Shown: in pieces, positions 1 through 6,151 of the stretch | Position numbering within the stretch: position 1 is the first letter of the stretch | How the letters are laid out: each line of letters opens with the position of its first letter | Source: Oceanospirillaceae bacterium | GTDB lineage: Bacteria > Pseudomonadota > Gammaproteobacteria > Pseudomonadales > Balneatricaceae | NCBI GenBank assembly: GCA_023954795.1 | Contig: JAGSHA010000144.1 | Span: 1 to 7,616 of the forward strand | DNA length: 7,616 bases | Direction: 5' to 3' | Translations under genes and position numbers: made by a program | The notes under the pieces: model-generated | Seen by the model: the letters and a program-made list of their open reading frames with translations, nothing else | Databases searched by the model: none | Told to the model about the DNA's origin: nothing

Positions 1-692
1 AAGATAGTCAGATCATGCAGCTGCCCTAAATATTCACCCAGCATTTTCAGGCGTGCCCGTTGTTTATGCAGCTGCGTCGGAAACAACAGCGAAAATTGAT
101 AATAGAATCGTTTCACTTGTTTGCGCCATCTGTGCAACGGTTCCGCTTCGGGTTGCTGTTGAATCTGCTTCCAATGCTGACGTCCGGCATCGTACTCTAC
201 GGCAATGGCCGCACGTAAGGCCTTCTGATCATAGGTCTTCAGATGCCAATGACGTGCATTTTTCTGTATACGCCGCAAGCAGGTACGTGCATGTTCTAAC
301 GGCTCTAATCCGGTATCGCCTAAACAGGCCGTATGATAATGCTCAAACACAGGGCCACGTAATCGTTCACAACATTCATGATCGCAGATCTCTTGCAGCA
401 ACTGCTCCAGGGTATCAAGCAACACCCGGGCATCCCGGTTATCAGACAAGTCCCCTGCCAACGCCTTGCTCTGTTCATCCGCCAAGCGATATGCCGATTT
501 TCCTATCCCCGCGCGTAACAAACGTAAAAATGCCCGCATGCGCTTCATCCCTGTCCGGGTATCATGAACCACCTCATCACGTTGCGTCATGTTGGCCCGA
601 GCCAGCATTTTGTTAATACTTTTCAGGTGGTTATCTACCGCTTGATGGGCCTCCCTCCCCAATCGTTGGCTGGCGTACAATGCAATAGCCAT
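1..692 (-). CDS. CHAD-domain protein (partial, C-terminus beyond left edge)
   Basis: The minus-strand reading frame is open from ATG at 692 to the window edge, giving 230 residues without a stop. The sequence fits a CHAD domain, an all-helical fold rich in conserved His and basic residues; members are known to bind polyphosphate and some sit on polyphosphate granules. Visible hallmarks are an early helix with H43, R46, K50, R51 and R53 (VHDTRTGMKRMR), the N85-R86-D87 stretch (LSDNRDARVLL), the basic helix H187-R188-R190-K191-K194 (HRWRKQVKR), and LGEYLGQLHDL at 218-228. These are the two halves of the CHAD repeat in the right order. No CYTH domain precedes it, so it is a stand-alone CHAD protein. 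A GAG-containing purine stretch about 8 bases before the ATG is a weak ribosome site. It is transcribed divergently from the deacylase gene. Family assignment is firm; the role in this organism is inferred. Confidence 0.85.
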   Translation of the reverse strand, partial: MAIALYASQRLGREAHQAVDNHLKSINKMLARANMTQRDEVVHDTRTGMKRMRAFLRLLRAGIGKSAYRLADEQSKALAGDLSDNRDARVLLDTLEQLLQEICDHECCERLRGPVFEHYHTACLGDTGLEPLEHARTCLRRIQKNARHWHLKTYDQKALRAAIAVEYDAGRQHWKQIQQQPEAEPLHRWRKQVKRFYYQFSLLFPTQLHKQRARLKMLGEYLGQLHDLTI

Positions 693-752
693 GATGGGTC
701 TCGCTTTCAAATATCTCTGTTCAAAGAATAGACCACTGCGAATGAGCTACAC

Positions 753-798
753 TGAGAGGTGCAGGAGCCCCAACCGGCAGGAGCCTCAATGAGAGGTG
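753..798 (+). repeat. Short nested direct repeats in the deacylase leader
   Basis: TGAGAGGTG occurs at 753-761 and again at 790-798. GCAGGAGCC occurs at 761-769 and 777-785, between and touching the first pair. The second TGAGAGGTG holds the ribosome-binding site of the downstream gene. The first copy duplicates that purine-rich Shine-Dalgarno-like sequence without a start codon at the right distance. This may be a local duplication; no function is claimed. Confidence 0.5.
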
Positions 799-804
799 AA
801 TACC

Positions 805-1269
805 ATGTCCCTTGCGCCAACCATTCAGCGCTATCTGGATAACCAGCATATTACCTACAAACGCGTTTTTCATCCTTACGCCGAAACCGCTATGGGCTGT
901 GCCCTCGCAGCCAAAGTTCCCCCTAAACGGGTCGCCAAAGGTGTAGTACTGAGAGACGATGAAGGTTTTGTGATGGCCGTTGTACCGGCCGACCGTCAGG
1001 TCGATTTGCGCGCTGTGAATCATTTCACTAACCGCCTGCTGACCACAGCCCGTCAGAACGATGTCAAAATCCTGTTCCGGGATTGTGCAACAGGTGCGGT
1101 GCCCAGCTTAGGTCAGACTTATAATCTGCCTGTGATCTGGGATGACCATCTGGGTGAAGAGCCAGAATGCTATCTGGAAGCCGGAGACCACCGCGAGCTG
1201 GTCAGAATGAATCGGGACAGTTTCCTCGATTCGATGAAAAATCAGCCCCACGGCAGGATTAGCTTTTAA
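805..1269 (+). CDS. YbaK/EbsC-type aminoacyl-tRNA deacylase domain protein
   Basis: This 154-residue cytoplasmic protein consists of a single YbaK/aminoacyl-tRNA-editing domain, the usual size for stand-alone members. The family hydrolyses mischarged aminoacyl-tRNAs in trans (for example Cys- or Ala-tRNA(Pro)). Supporting residues are the central VAKGVVLRDD strand with K45, the position of the lysine essential in characterised YbaK proteins; VMAVVPADRQVDL at about 56-68; and the glycine/proline loop GAVPSLG at 97-103, equivalent to the family's GxxPPLG loop. Which amino acid is removed cannot be read from the sequence. An in-frame GTG at 796 would add three residues, but ATG 805 is preferred because GAGAGG at 791-796 then lies 8 bases upstream; GTG 796 would overlap that ribosome site. 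No operon partner is evident: the gene stands between a divergent CHAD gene and a terminator. Confidence 0.88.
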   Translation: MSLAPTIQRYLDNQHITYKRVFHPYAETAMGCALAAKVPPKRVAKGVVLRDDEGFVMAVVPADRQVDLRAVNHFTNRLLTTARQNDVKILFRDCATGAVPSLGQTYNLPVIWDDHLGEEPECYLEAGDHRELVRMNRDSFLDSMKNQPHGRISF

Positions 1270-1295
1270 AAAGCGGATTAGCACTCACCCCCAAC

Positions 1296-1324
1296 TATGC
1301 GGCGACAAACGATGTCGTCGCATA
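1296..1324 (+). terminator. Intrinsic terminator after the deacylase gene
   Basis: A 12-base-pair stem starting TATGCGGCGACA closes on TGTCGTCGCATA with a 5-base AACGA loop and one G-U wobble. It is followed by CTTTTCCTCT. The stem is strong but the U tract is short and interrupted. It lies 26 bases after the stop codon and ends the transcript before the next gene's candidate promoter. Confidence 0.72.
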
Positions 1325-1363
1325 CTTTTCCTCTCCGATCTCACTCTTTTACACCTTCACCAC

Positions 1364-1392
1364 TTTACAGCCGACTCGGATTTGCGGATAAA
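1364..1392 (+). promoter_or_regulatory. Candidate sigma-70 promoter for the DUF5062-like gene
   Basis: TTTACA (1364-1369) matches the -35 consensus at 5 of 6 positions. It is separated by exactly 17 bases from GATAAA (1387-1392), which matches the -10 consensus at 4 of 6. Transcription would begin near 1399, about 35 bases before the start codon and downstream of the preceding terminator, so the small gene is probably an independent unit. Confidence 0.4.
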
Positions 1393-1433
1393 GGGGATAT
1401 ACCTGCTATCTGAGCGAAAGGACGTGGCAGCAC

Positions 1434-1697
1434 ATGAAAAAACTGAAACACGAAGCAGAACTGGTACGACAGGCACTCACCGTAGGGGCAGCCTATTTCG
1501 AAAAGCGTGGCGCCGGAAAATTTGAAGCAACCGACAGCGCCAGCAACAAAGTCACCGCCGTTTACCGTTTACTGGTGCAGGATGGTTTGATTCAACCCCT
1601 GGCCAAGGACCAGGAAAACGAGCCGAATATGAAACATAAGCTGGCTCTGTGGATAGAACGCCAGCTACCGGACAATCACCCGCTGAAAAACGGCTAA
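1434..1697 (+). CDS. Small conserved protein, DUF5062-like
   Basis: This is an 87-residue, soluble, lysine- and glutamate-rich protein with no signal peptide or membrane segment. The sequence (start MKKLKHEAELVRQAL, centre YRLLVQDGLIQPL, then NMKHKLALWIERQLPDNHPL) resembles, from memory, the DUF5062 family of about 85-residue proteins in Vibrio, Shewanella, Marinobacter and relatives. The molecular role of that family is not known to me. It appears as two or three amphipathic helices with a conserved hydrophobic core. The start is supported by AAGGA at 1418-1422, 11 bases upstream, a slightly long spacing. No clear terminator follows the stop. The family name is a recollection of pattern and needs a profile search; that it is a real gene is more certain. 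Confidence 0.78.
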   Translation: MKKLKHEAELVRQALTVGAAYFEKRGAGKFEATDSASNKVTAVYRLLVQDGLIQPLAKDQENEPNMKHKLALWIERQLPDNHPLKNG

Positions 1698-1978
1698 CCC
1701 CGGGTACGAGCAACCGCGTGAGATGTGCAACCGCATCGAACGCGGATCCCTGCATCAATTCGAATGGTCAATCACCAAACAAGTATATATTTTCACTGCA
1801 GCGCGGCTCTTTCTTATTTTTTCCGCAGGTTCTCACTACCAAAATCCATACCTAAGCACTACATTTATACAACGATCTGTCCCATAACACTTCGGGCTGT
1901 GCATCACATAGCCTGGTTGTAAGCGCTTACTCGGATAGCTCCAATTGTCTGGTCACTTGGCTAAGTCAGGATGCAGTC
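1698..1978. other. Intergenic region upstream of the sensor operon
   Basis: These 281 bases carry no convincing gene; short open frames here start inside the neighbouring gene or lack ribosome sites and recognisable sequence. The left part holds a GCAACCGC repeat (two copies around 1709 and 1727) and a weak CCGCGT/ACGCGG inverted repeat. The middle has a T-rich run near 1808-1823 without a matching hairpin. The right end carries the 12-base palindrome annotated separately. I found no convincing spaced -35/-10 pair for the downstream operon. Confidence 0.5.
1919..1930. promoter_or_regulatory. Perfect palindrome GTAAGCGCTTAC, candidate LacI-family operator
   Basis: This is a 12-base perfect dyad with central CG, 48 bases before the start codon of the binding-protein gene. 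With the preceding T it reads TGTAAGCGCTTACT, the form recognised by LacI/GalR-family regulators (central CG pair, AARCGYTT core). No regulator gene lies in the window, so the cognate protein is unknown. The position suits repression or activation of the sensor operon. Confidence 0.45.
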
Positions 1979-2977
1979 ATGGCGCATGTAAAACGGATTT
2001 CGCTGGCACTTACTCTTCTGCTCGTAGTGTCTCTCGGTATTTATGTACAACAAGGGCTGAACAGCCGCACACCACCTCTATCCATCCGCATCGCGGTTTC
2101 ACAAACACCGCTGAGTACGCCTTTTTACGTTGCTCAGCACAACGGTTATTTTAACGATCAGGATATTGAGGTTGAACTGGTACCTTATGTCGGTGGACAC
2201 CTCTGTTTTCAGGCACTGACAAACGGCGAGGTGGATCTGGCCACCACCTCCGATTCGGTCATCATGTTTAACAGCTTCGATCGCAGTGATTTCTCAATCC
2301 TGAGCAGTTTTGTCGAATCCGATAACGATATAAAAGTTATATCACCCGCCCCGCTGGGGATAAGTGAACCCGGGCAACTGCGCGGACGACGTATTGGGGT
2401 CATTCATAACACTGCCAGTGAATTTTTCCTGCACAGCTTGCTACTGATTAGCGGCATTCCCCCTCAAAACGTAGAACTCATATCTCTGCGCCCGGACGAA
2501 ATGTCCACGGCTCTGCTGGATGGCCAGATCGATGCGGCCTCCGTTTGGGAGCCTTATGCCTACGAAGCGTTACAACAGTCAGCCCCCCCGCCTAACATCA
2601 TCAACGCAAGGGGTATGTATACCCTGTCTTTTAATCTGGTCAGCATGCGTCCCCAGATTTCCAAGCAATTGACCGAACACAAAAAAGTACTCTCAGCCCT
2701 CGGTGACGCCATTCGCTATATCGCAAAACATCCGGACGAGGCACAGCAGATCATTGCACAGCAACTGCAACGCGATCCCAAGGCCATTGCACACAGCTGG
2801 AACGACTATGTTTTCAAACTCTCGCTCAGCAACTCATTGATCTCCACACTGGAGAGTGAAGCACGCTGGGCCGTCACTCAACATCGTGTAGGCTCCGCAT
2901 CCATACCCGACTACCGTACATTTCTCGACGATACAGCGTTGTCATCTACTGAACCTACGGCGTCACTGATACGATGA
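1979..2977 (+). CDS. Periplasmic substrate-binding protein, SsuA/THI5 (NMT1)-like, likely sensor subunit
   Basis: This 332-residue protein has one N-terminal hydrophobic segment (about residues 7-24) after a KR pair. No lipobox cysteine or convincing AxA cleavage site is visible, so it may stay membrane-anchored facing the periplasm. The rest fits a type II periplasmic binding protein of the NMT1/SsuA/TauA group: STPFYVAQHNGYFNDQDIEVEL at 46-67, the NGEVDLATTSD loop at 82-92, GRRIGV at 136-141, and the hallmark DGQIDAASVWEPY at 181-193. Relatives bind nitrate, sulfonates, taurine, riboflavin or pyrimidine precursors, so the ligand cannot be named. CAGGA at 1967-1971 lies 7 bases before the ATG. 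Its TGA overlaps the ATG of the next gene in ATGA, implying translational coupling. The partner is a c-di-GMP enzyme and no permease or ATPase gene is adjacent, so ligand sensing is inferred over transport. The arrangement parallels the NspS-MbaA pair of Vibrio cholerae, which uses a different binding-protein family. Confidence 0.88.
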   Translation: MAHVKRISLALTLLLVVSLGIYVQQGLNSRTPPLSIRIAVSQTPLSTPFYVAQHNGYFNDQDIEVELVPYVGGHLCFQALTNGEVDLATTSDSVIMFNSFDRSDFSILSSFVESDNDIKVISPAPLGISEPGQLRGRRIGVIHNTASEFFLHSLLLISGIPPQNVELISLRPDEMSTALLDGQIDAASVWEPYAYEALQQSAPPPNIINARGMYTLSFNLVSMRPQISKQLTEHKKVLSALGDAIRYIAKHPDEAQQIIAQQLQRDPKAIAHSWNDYVFKLSLSNSLISTLESEARWAVTQHRVGSASIPDYRTFLDDTALSSTEPTASLIR

Positions 2978-5076
2978 AAATTTCTCAGCGACTTGTCATT
3001 CTGGCGACTAGCGCAGTTGCTCTATCGATAGCCCTGACAGGCAACATGCTCTGGCAGGACTATCAGCAATCCAGAATTTTTTCACGACTGGAGGATGCCT
3101 ATCGGGTACAAACCGGTATTGAAACGATGCGGGCACATCTTAGTAACTATCAGCAAAACCGAAGCCTGTCTCCCCTCAGTGAGAGTCGCTTACTGTATGA
3201 AAAGCTGGATGTAATGCTCAGCGAGTCAGCCGACACATTAGATCAACAGGAGGTTTACCTTCAAAGTCTGAACAAACGCAATAACAGCGTCTGTTTTCTA
3301 CTGGACCAGATGATCCGAATTCACGAGAGCGGTCAGGATCAATCCCAATCCGATGCCCTGACCCACCTCAGCAACCTGCTCTCATCTGTCATCCAATCAA
3401 TGTCTGAAGACACGGTACGACTGGAACAATATGCCGTTGATGGCTCGAAGCAACTCCACACCCAAGGTAACTTAATGACAGGCGGCCTGTTATTGGCACT
3501 CACATTGCTGTTATCCGGTTTAAGCCTGCGCACCGCGAAGTTATTCAAGCAACGTATCTCATTGCTGGACCAGGGTATTCACCGCCTGAGCGAAGGCGAC
3601 ACACGCATCCAGATTGAAATGGATACTGGAGATGAGTTCAGTGAAGTCGCCCACCATTTCAATCAAATGACAGACAGGCTACAGGAAAGCTCAATCTCCC
3701 GTAATCAGTTGCAGATTGAGGTAGAGCGCCGCACGCAAGAGCTTGAGATGCAGAAACAAGCACTGAGACAATTGGCAGATCATGACGAACTCACCCAGTT
3801 GCCCAACCGTACCTATTTCCGTAACACCTTGCTCAGTACGATCCGTAAAAGCGAACGCCACGGCAACGCCGTAGCCGTACTGTTTATGGATCTGGATAAG
3901 TTCAAACAGATCAACGATTCATTGGGGCACAATGTGGGGGATGAGGTATTGCAGGAAGCATCCCGTCGTTTTCGCGATCGCCTGCGCCGCAGTGACTTTG
4001 TTGCCCGACTTGGCGGCGATGAATTCACCGTGATTATCGAACCTCTGGATAATCCTCAGGATGTTGCAAACATTGCCCAACAGCTTCTGCAATGTATGCA
4101 ACAACCGGTTCTGGTGAAGCAGCACTCTCTGCATCTGGGCACCAGCATTGGCATCAGTGTCTTCCCTCAAGACGGCAAGGATGTCGCTACCCTGATGCGA
4201 AATGCCGATCTGGCAATGTATAAGGCGAAAGAGAACGGAGGGAACCGTTTCCACTTCTACAGTGAGGATATGACGCAGGATGCCTTGCGCAAGATGTCCC
4301 TTGAAGAAGAGTTACGACTAGCATTACAGGAAGATCAGCTTACCGTGTATTACCAGCCGCAATACGATCTGGGTAACAAAAAACTGGTCGGCGTTGAAGC
4401 GTTGGTGCGCTGGAATCATCCAGAGAAAGGTTTAGTCGCCCCCATGGAGTTCATCCCATTGGCAGAAGAACGCGGGCTGATTAATCAACTGGGACTGCAG
4501 GTTCTGCAAAAAGCCTGTACCCAATGCGCACAATGGCTAAAAGAAGGATTTGATCCGGGTATTCTCGCCGTCAACATATCTGCCCGCCAGCTTGGCGAGA
4601 GACAGGTCCCTGAACAGATCAGTCAGATTCTAAAATTCACGGGCTGGCCGGTACATCGCCTGGAACTGGAAGTCACCGAGAGCTTCTTTATCAGCGATAC
4701 TCACAAGTCACTGGCAGTGCTTAACCAGCTACGGGATATAGGCATTAAACTGGCGATTGACGATTTTGGCACCGGTTATTCGTCGCTGTCCTATCTGAAA
4801 CAGCTACCGATCTCCAAGCTTAAAATAGACCGGTCTTTCACACGCGACCTGATCGACGATGCAGAGGACCGCGCGATCAGTGAAGCGATTATCGCACTGG
4901 GAAAAAGTCTGGGCTTGCAAGTGATCGCCGAAGGCGTCGAGCTGGAAGGACAAGCTGACATCCTGATCCATGAAGGGTGCGATCAGGCTCAGGGATATCT
5001 CTACGGCAAACCGATGTCAGCAGAACAATTCAGTCTTCTGGCCTCAGCCAAACCACAGCCGGCGAATGTTAACTGA
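2974..5076 (+). CDS. Membrane HAMP-GGDEF-EAL cyclic-di-GMP enzyme
   Basis: A 700-residue inner-membrane protein. TM1 is about residues 7-27, a mostly helical periplasmic region spans 28-164, TM2 is about 165-185, HAMP 186-240, a coiled linker 240-265, GGDEF 264-428 and EAL 441-690. The cyclase domain looks active: D306/D308 in DLDKFKQIND, GGDEF at 347-351, and an inhibitory RxxD site (R338-D341) exactly five residues upstream. The phosphodiesterase domain is also intact: E475 (EAL), N534, E566/E569, D596-D597 in DDFGTGYSSL, K617, E653 and Q673. It could therefore make or degrade c-di-GMP, with the balance set by the periplasmic input. Its start codon overlaps the binding-protein stop, so that protein is the likely input. 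AGCG-type sequence upstream gives only a poor ribosome site, consistent with coupling to the upstream gene. I recognise no named periplasmic domain in 28-164. Confidence 0.95.
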   Translation: MKISQRLVILATSAVALSIALTGNMLWQDYQQSRIFSRLEDAYRVQTGIETMRAHLSNYQQNRSLSPLSESRLLYEKLDVMLSESADTLDQQEVYLQSLNKRNNSVCFLLDQMIRIHESGQDQSQSDALTHLSNLLSSVIQSMSEDTVRLEQYAVDGSKQLHTQGNLMTGGLLLALTLLLSGLSLRTAKLFKQRISLLDQGIHRLSEGDTRIQIEMDTGDEFSEVAHHFNQMTDRLQESSISRNQLQIEVERRTQELEMQKQALRQLADHDELTQLPNRTYFRNTLLSTIRKSERHGNAVAVLFMDLDKFKQINDSLGHNVGDEVLQEASRRFRDRLRRSDFVARLGGDEFTVIIEPLDNPQDVANIAQQLLQCMQQPVLVKQHSLHLGTSIGISVFPQDGKDVATLMRNADLAMYKAKENGGNRFHFYSEDMTQDALRKMSLEEELRLALQEDQLTVYYQPQYDLGNKKLVGVEALVRWNHPEKGLVAPMEFIPLAEERGLINQLGLQVLQKACTQCAQWLKEGFDPGILAVNISARQLGERQVPEQISQILKFTGWPVHRLELEVTESFFISDTHKSLAVLNQLRDIGIKLAIDDFGTGYSSLSYLKQLPISKLKIDRSFTRDLIDDAEDRAISEAIIALGKSLGLQVIAEGVELEGQADILIHEGCDQAQGYLYGKPMSAEQFSLLASAKPQPANVN

Positions 5077-5081
5077 GGCCA
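5039..5081. repeat. 9-bp inverted repeat at the convergent gene ends
   Basis: TGGCCTCAG at 5039-5047 and CTGAGGCCA at 5073-5081 are perfect inverted copies 25 bases apart. The right arm covers the stop codon of the GGDEF-EAL gene and lies just before the stop of the converging HD-GYP gene. There is no U tract, so it is not a standard intrinsic terminator. It could still form a transcript-end structure for either strand. Confidence 0.35.
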
Positions 5082-5090
5082 TCAGAGAAC

Positions 5091-5981
5091 TTAAACCGTC
5101 TGTGGCAACTCCAGGTGATCCAGCACCGACTCAACCAACGCTTCGATCAGTAGATTATCCGCATCGGGAGCCAACGCGGCCTTTGTCGCCGCCTGCCCGG
5201 TCGGTGCAATGGCCCACGTTCCATCGGACCTCTCAACTGAAACCTCATTACCACAACTGCGACAACAGCTCAGATCACCCGGATGCTGATCACGCCTAAT
5301 CACTATCGTTGGGCCACAAGCGGGGCATTCCTGCAAAGGAATGCCATCATCGGTATGCCCAATAATGGGAGACAATGCACCTTGCTTTGCCAACGTGAGT
5401 AGCGCATCTGCAGCACCGGTATCAAACTGACGCCCCGCATTGCTCTCGATAATCTGCAGTGCTTTCTCCTGCGGCATTCCAGCGCGGTAGGGACGGTGAC
5501 TGGTCATTGCATCAAAAGCATCACACACACCTACTATGCGTGCATCCAGTGGCACATCCACCCCCGCTAAACCTCGAGGATATCCGCGCCCATCGGGCGT
5601 TTCATGGTGTGCAATAATTGCCGCCTCTACCAAACCGCTCAGAGGATGTCCCGCCAGCACGCGCATCCCTACTTCTGGATGCGCTTGTATGACCGCATAC
5701 TCTTCATCCGTCAGCTTTCCCGGTTTGCGTAAAATATCATCCGGCACCCCCACTTTACCCAGATCATGTAAAAAGCCACCCAAACCAACACGAGCAACCT
5801 CAGCCGGAGCTAACGACAATTTCTCAGCAACCAATCGACTATATTGACTCACACGCCAAAGGTGCCCACCCGTATAAGGATCTCGCGCCTCAACCATCGA
5901 GGCCATCACATAGAGAGTCGTCAGCATTCCTTGCGCATGTAGCTGGCTATGGGAGCGTTCTTGTTTACGTCGCCAAAACAT
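5091..5981 (-). CDS. HD-GYP c-di-GMP phosphodiesterase with C-terminal zinc ribbon
   Basis: A 296-residue soluble protein without membrane or sensory N-terminal domain. The HD-GYP domain spans about residues 20-200 and carries the family's metal and substrate residues: E31 and H40 in EARDPYTGGH, H72-D73 with K76 (HDLGK), H101 (HPE), H125-H126, the GYP signature at 133-135 within DGRGYP, and D154 in CDAFDAMTSHRPYR. The family hydrolyses c-di-GMP to pGpG or GMP. A four-cysteine zinc ribbon follows, C219/C222 and C240/C243, then a helical tail to 296; this extension is not part of a standard HD-GYP protein and may bind a partner. The start is secure: TAAGGAG at 5988-5994 sits 6 bases upstream. 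The gene converges on the GGDEF-EAL gene with 14 bases between stops, and a sigma-28 promoter candidate lies upstream. Confidence 0.95.
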   Translation of the reverse strand: MFWRRKQERSHSQLHAQGMLTTLYVMASMVEARDPYTGGHLWRVSQYSRLVAEKLSLAPAEVARVGLGGFLHDLGKVGVPDDILRKPGKLTDEEYAVIQAHPEVGMRVLAGHPLSGLVEAAIIAHHETPDGRGYPRGLAGVDVPLDARIVGVCDAFDAMTSHRPYRAGMPQEKALQIIESNAGRQFDTGAADALLTLAKQGALSPIIGHTDDGIPLQECPACGPTIVIRRDQHPGDLSCCRSCGNEVSVERSDGTWAIAPTGQAATKAALAPDADNLLIEALVESVLDHLELPQTV

Positions 5982-6006
5982 ACTGAACTCCTTAAGGTAG
6001 AATACG

Positions 6007-6033
6007 CGATAAGATCATTAAGACCTGTTATCG
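6007..6033. repeat. Inverted repeat CGATAA/TTATCG in the HD-GYP leader
   Basis: Six-base perfect arms at 6007-6012 and 6028-6033 are separated by 15 bases. They lie between the predicted sigma-28 start point and the ribosome-binding site of the HD-GYP gene. It could be a weak leader hairpin or a regulator site; short arms make chance occurrence quite possible. Confidence 0.25.
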
Positions 6034-6045
6034 ACGAATTTTATC

Positions 6046-6072
6046 CTTTCGGCACACGAACCGTTCCCTTTA
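6046..6072 (-). promoter_or_regulatory. Candidate sigma-28 (FliA) promoter for the HD-GYP gene
   Basis: Read on the minus strand, TAAAGGGA (6072-6065) is followed by exactly 11 bases and then GCCGAAAG (6053-6046). The flagellar sigma-28 consensus is TAAAGTTT-N11-GCCGATAA, so the -35 matches at 5 of 8 positions and the -10 at 6 of 8, with ideal spacing. Transcription would start near 6038, leaving a leader of about 57 bases. It would tie this phosphodiesterase to the late flagellar gene class, as is known for some c-di-GMP phosphodiesterases such as E. coli yhjH. Confidence 0.5.
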
Positions 6073-6111
6073 ATTTAGATACAGAATATTTGATCGAATA
6101 ATCAGTTAATA

Positions 6112-6140
6112 TTGACCCAATGCAACACCATTTAAGTAAT
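6112..6140 (+). promoter_or_regulatory. Candidate upstream sigma-70 promoter for the sulfotransferase gene
   Basis: TTGACC (6112-6117), 5 of 6 to the -35 consensus, precedes AGTAAT (6135-6140), 4 of 6 to the -10, with 17 bases between. The -10 lacks the important first T and second A, so this is the weaker of two tandem candidates. Confidence 0.25.
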
Positions 6141-6151
6141 GCCTAATATTC

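Noticed and set aside
53..616. 187-codon plus-strand reading frame
   Set aside because: It is the opposite-strand shadow of the CHAD gene; low-complexity composition, no ribosome site and no recognisable domain.
748..804. TPP riboswitch before the deacylase gene, prompted by CTGAGA at 752-757
   Set aside because: The remaining conserved elements of the THI box are absent and the downstream gene is not a thiamine gene.
1808..1823. T-rich run after the DUF5062-like gene as an intrinsic terminator
   Set aside because: No matching GC-rich hairpin sits directly before the T tract.
1895..1910. CRP site in TGTGCATCACA
   Set aside because: The TGTG and TCACA halves are about one base apart instead of the six-base spacer that CRP needs.
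3919..4254. Minus-strand reading frames within the GGDEF-EAL gene
   Set aside because: They are antisense to strongly conserved GGDEF codons and resemble no protein.
4970..5299. Plus-strand frame spanning the convergent junction
   Set aside because: It overlaps the ends of two well-supported genes in other frames and has no ribosome site or homology-like pattern.
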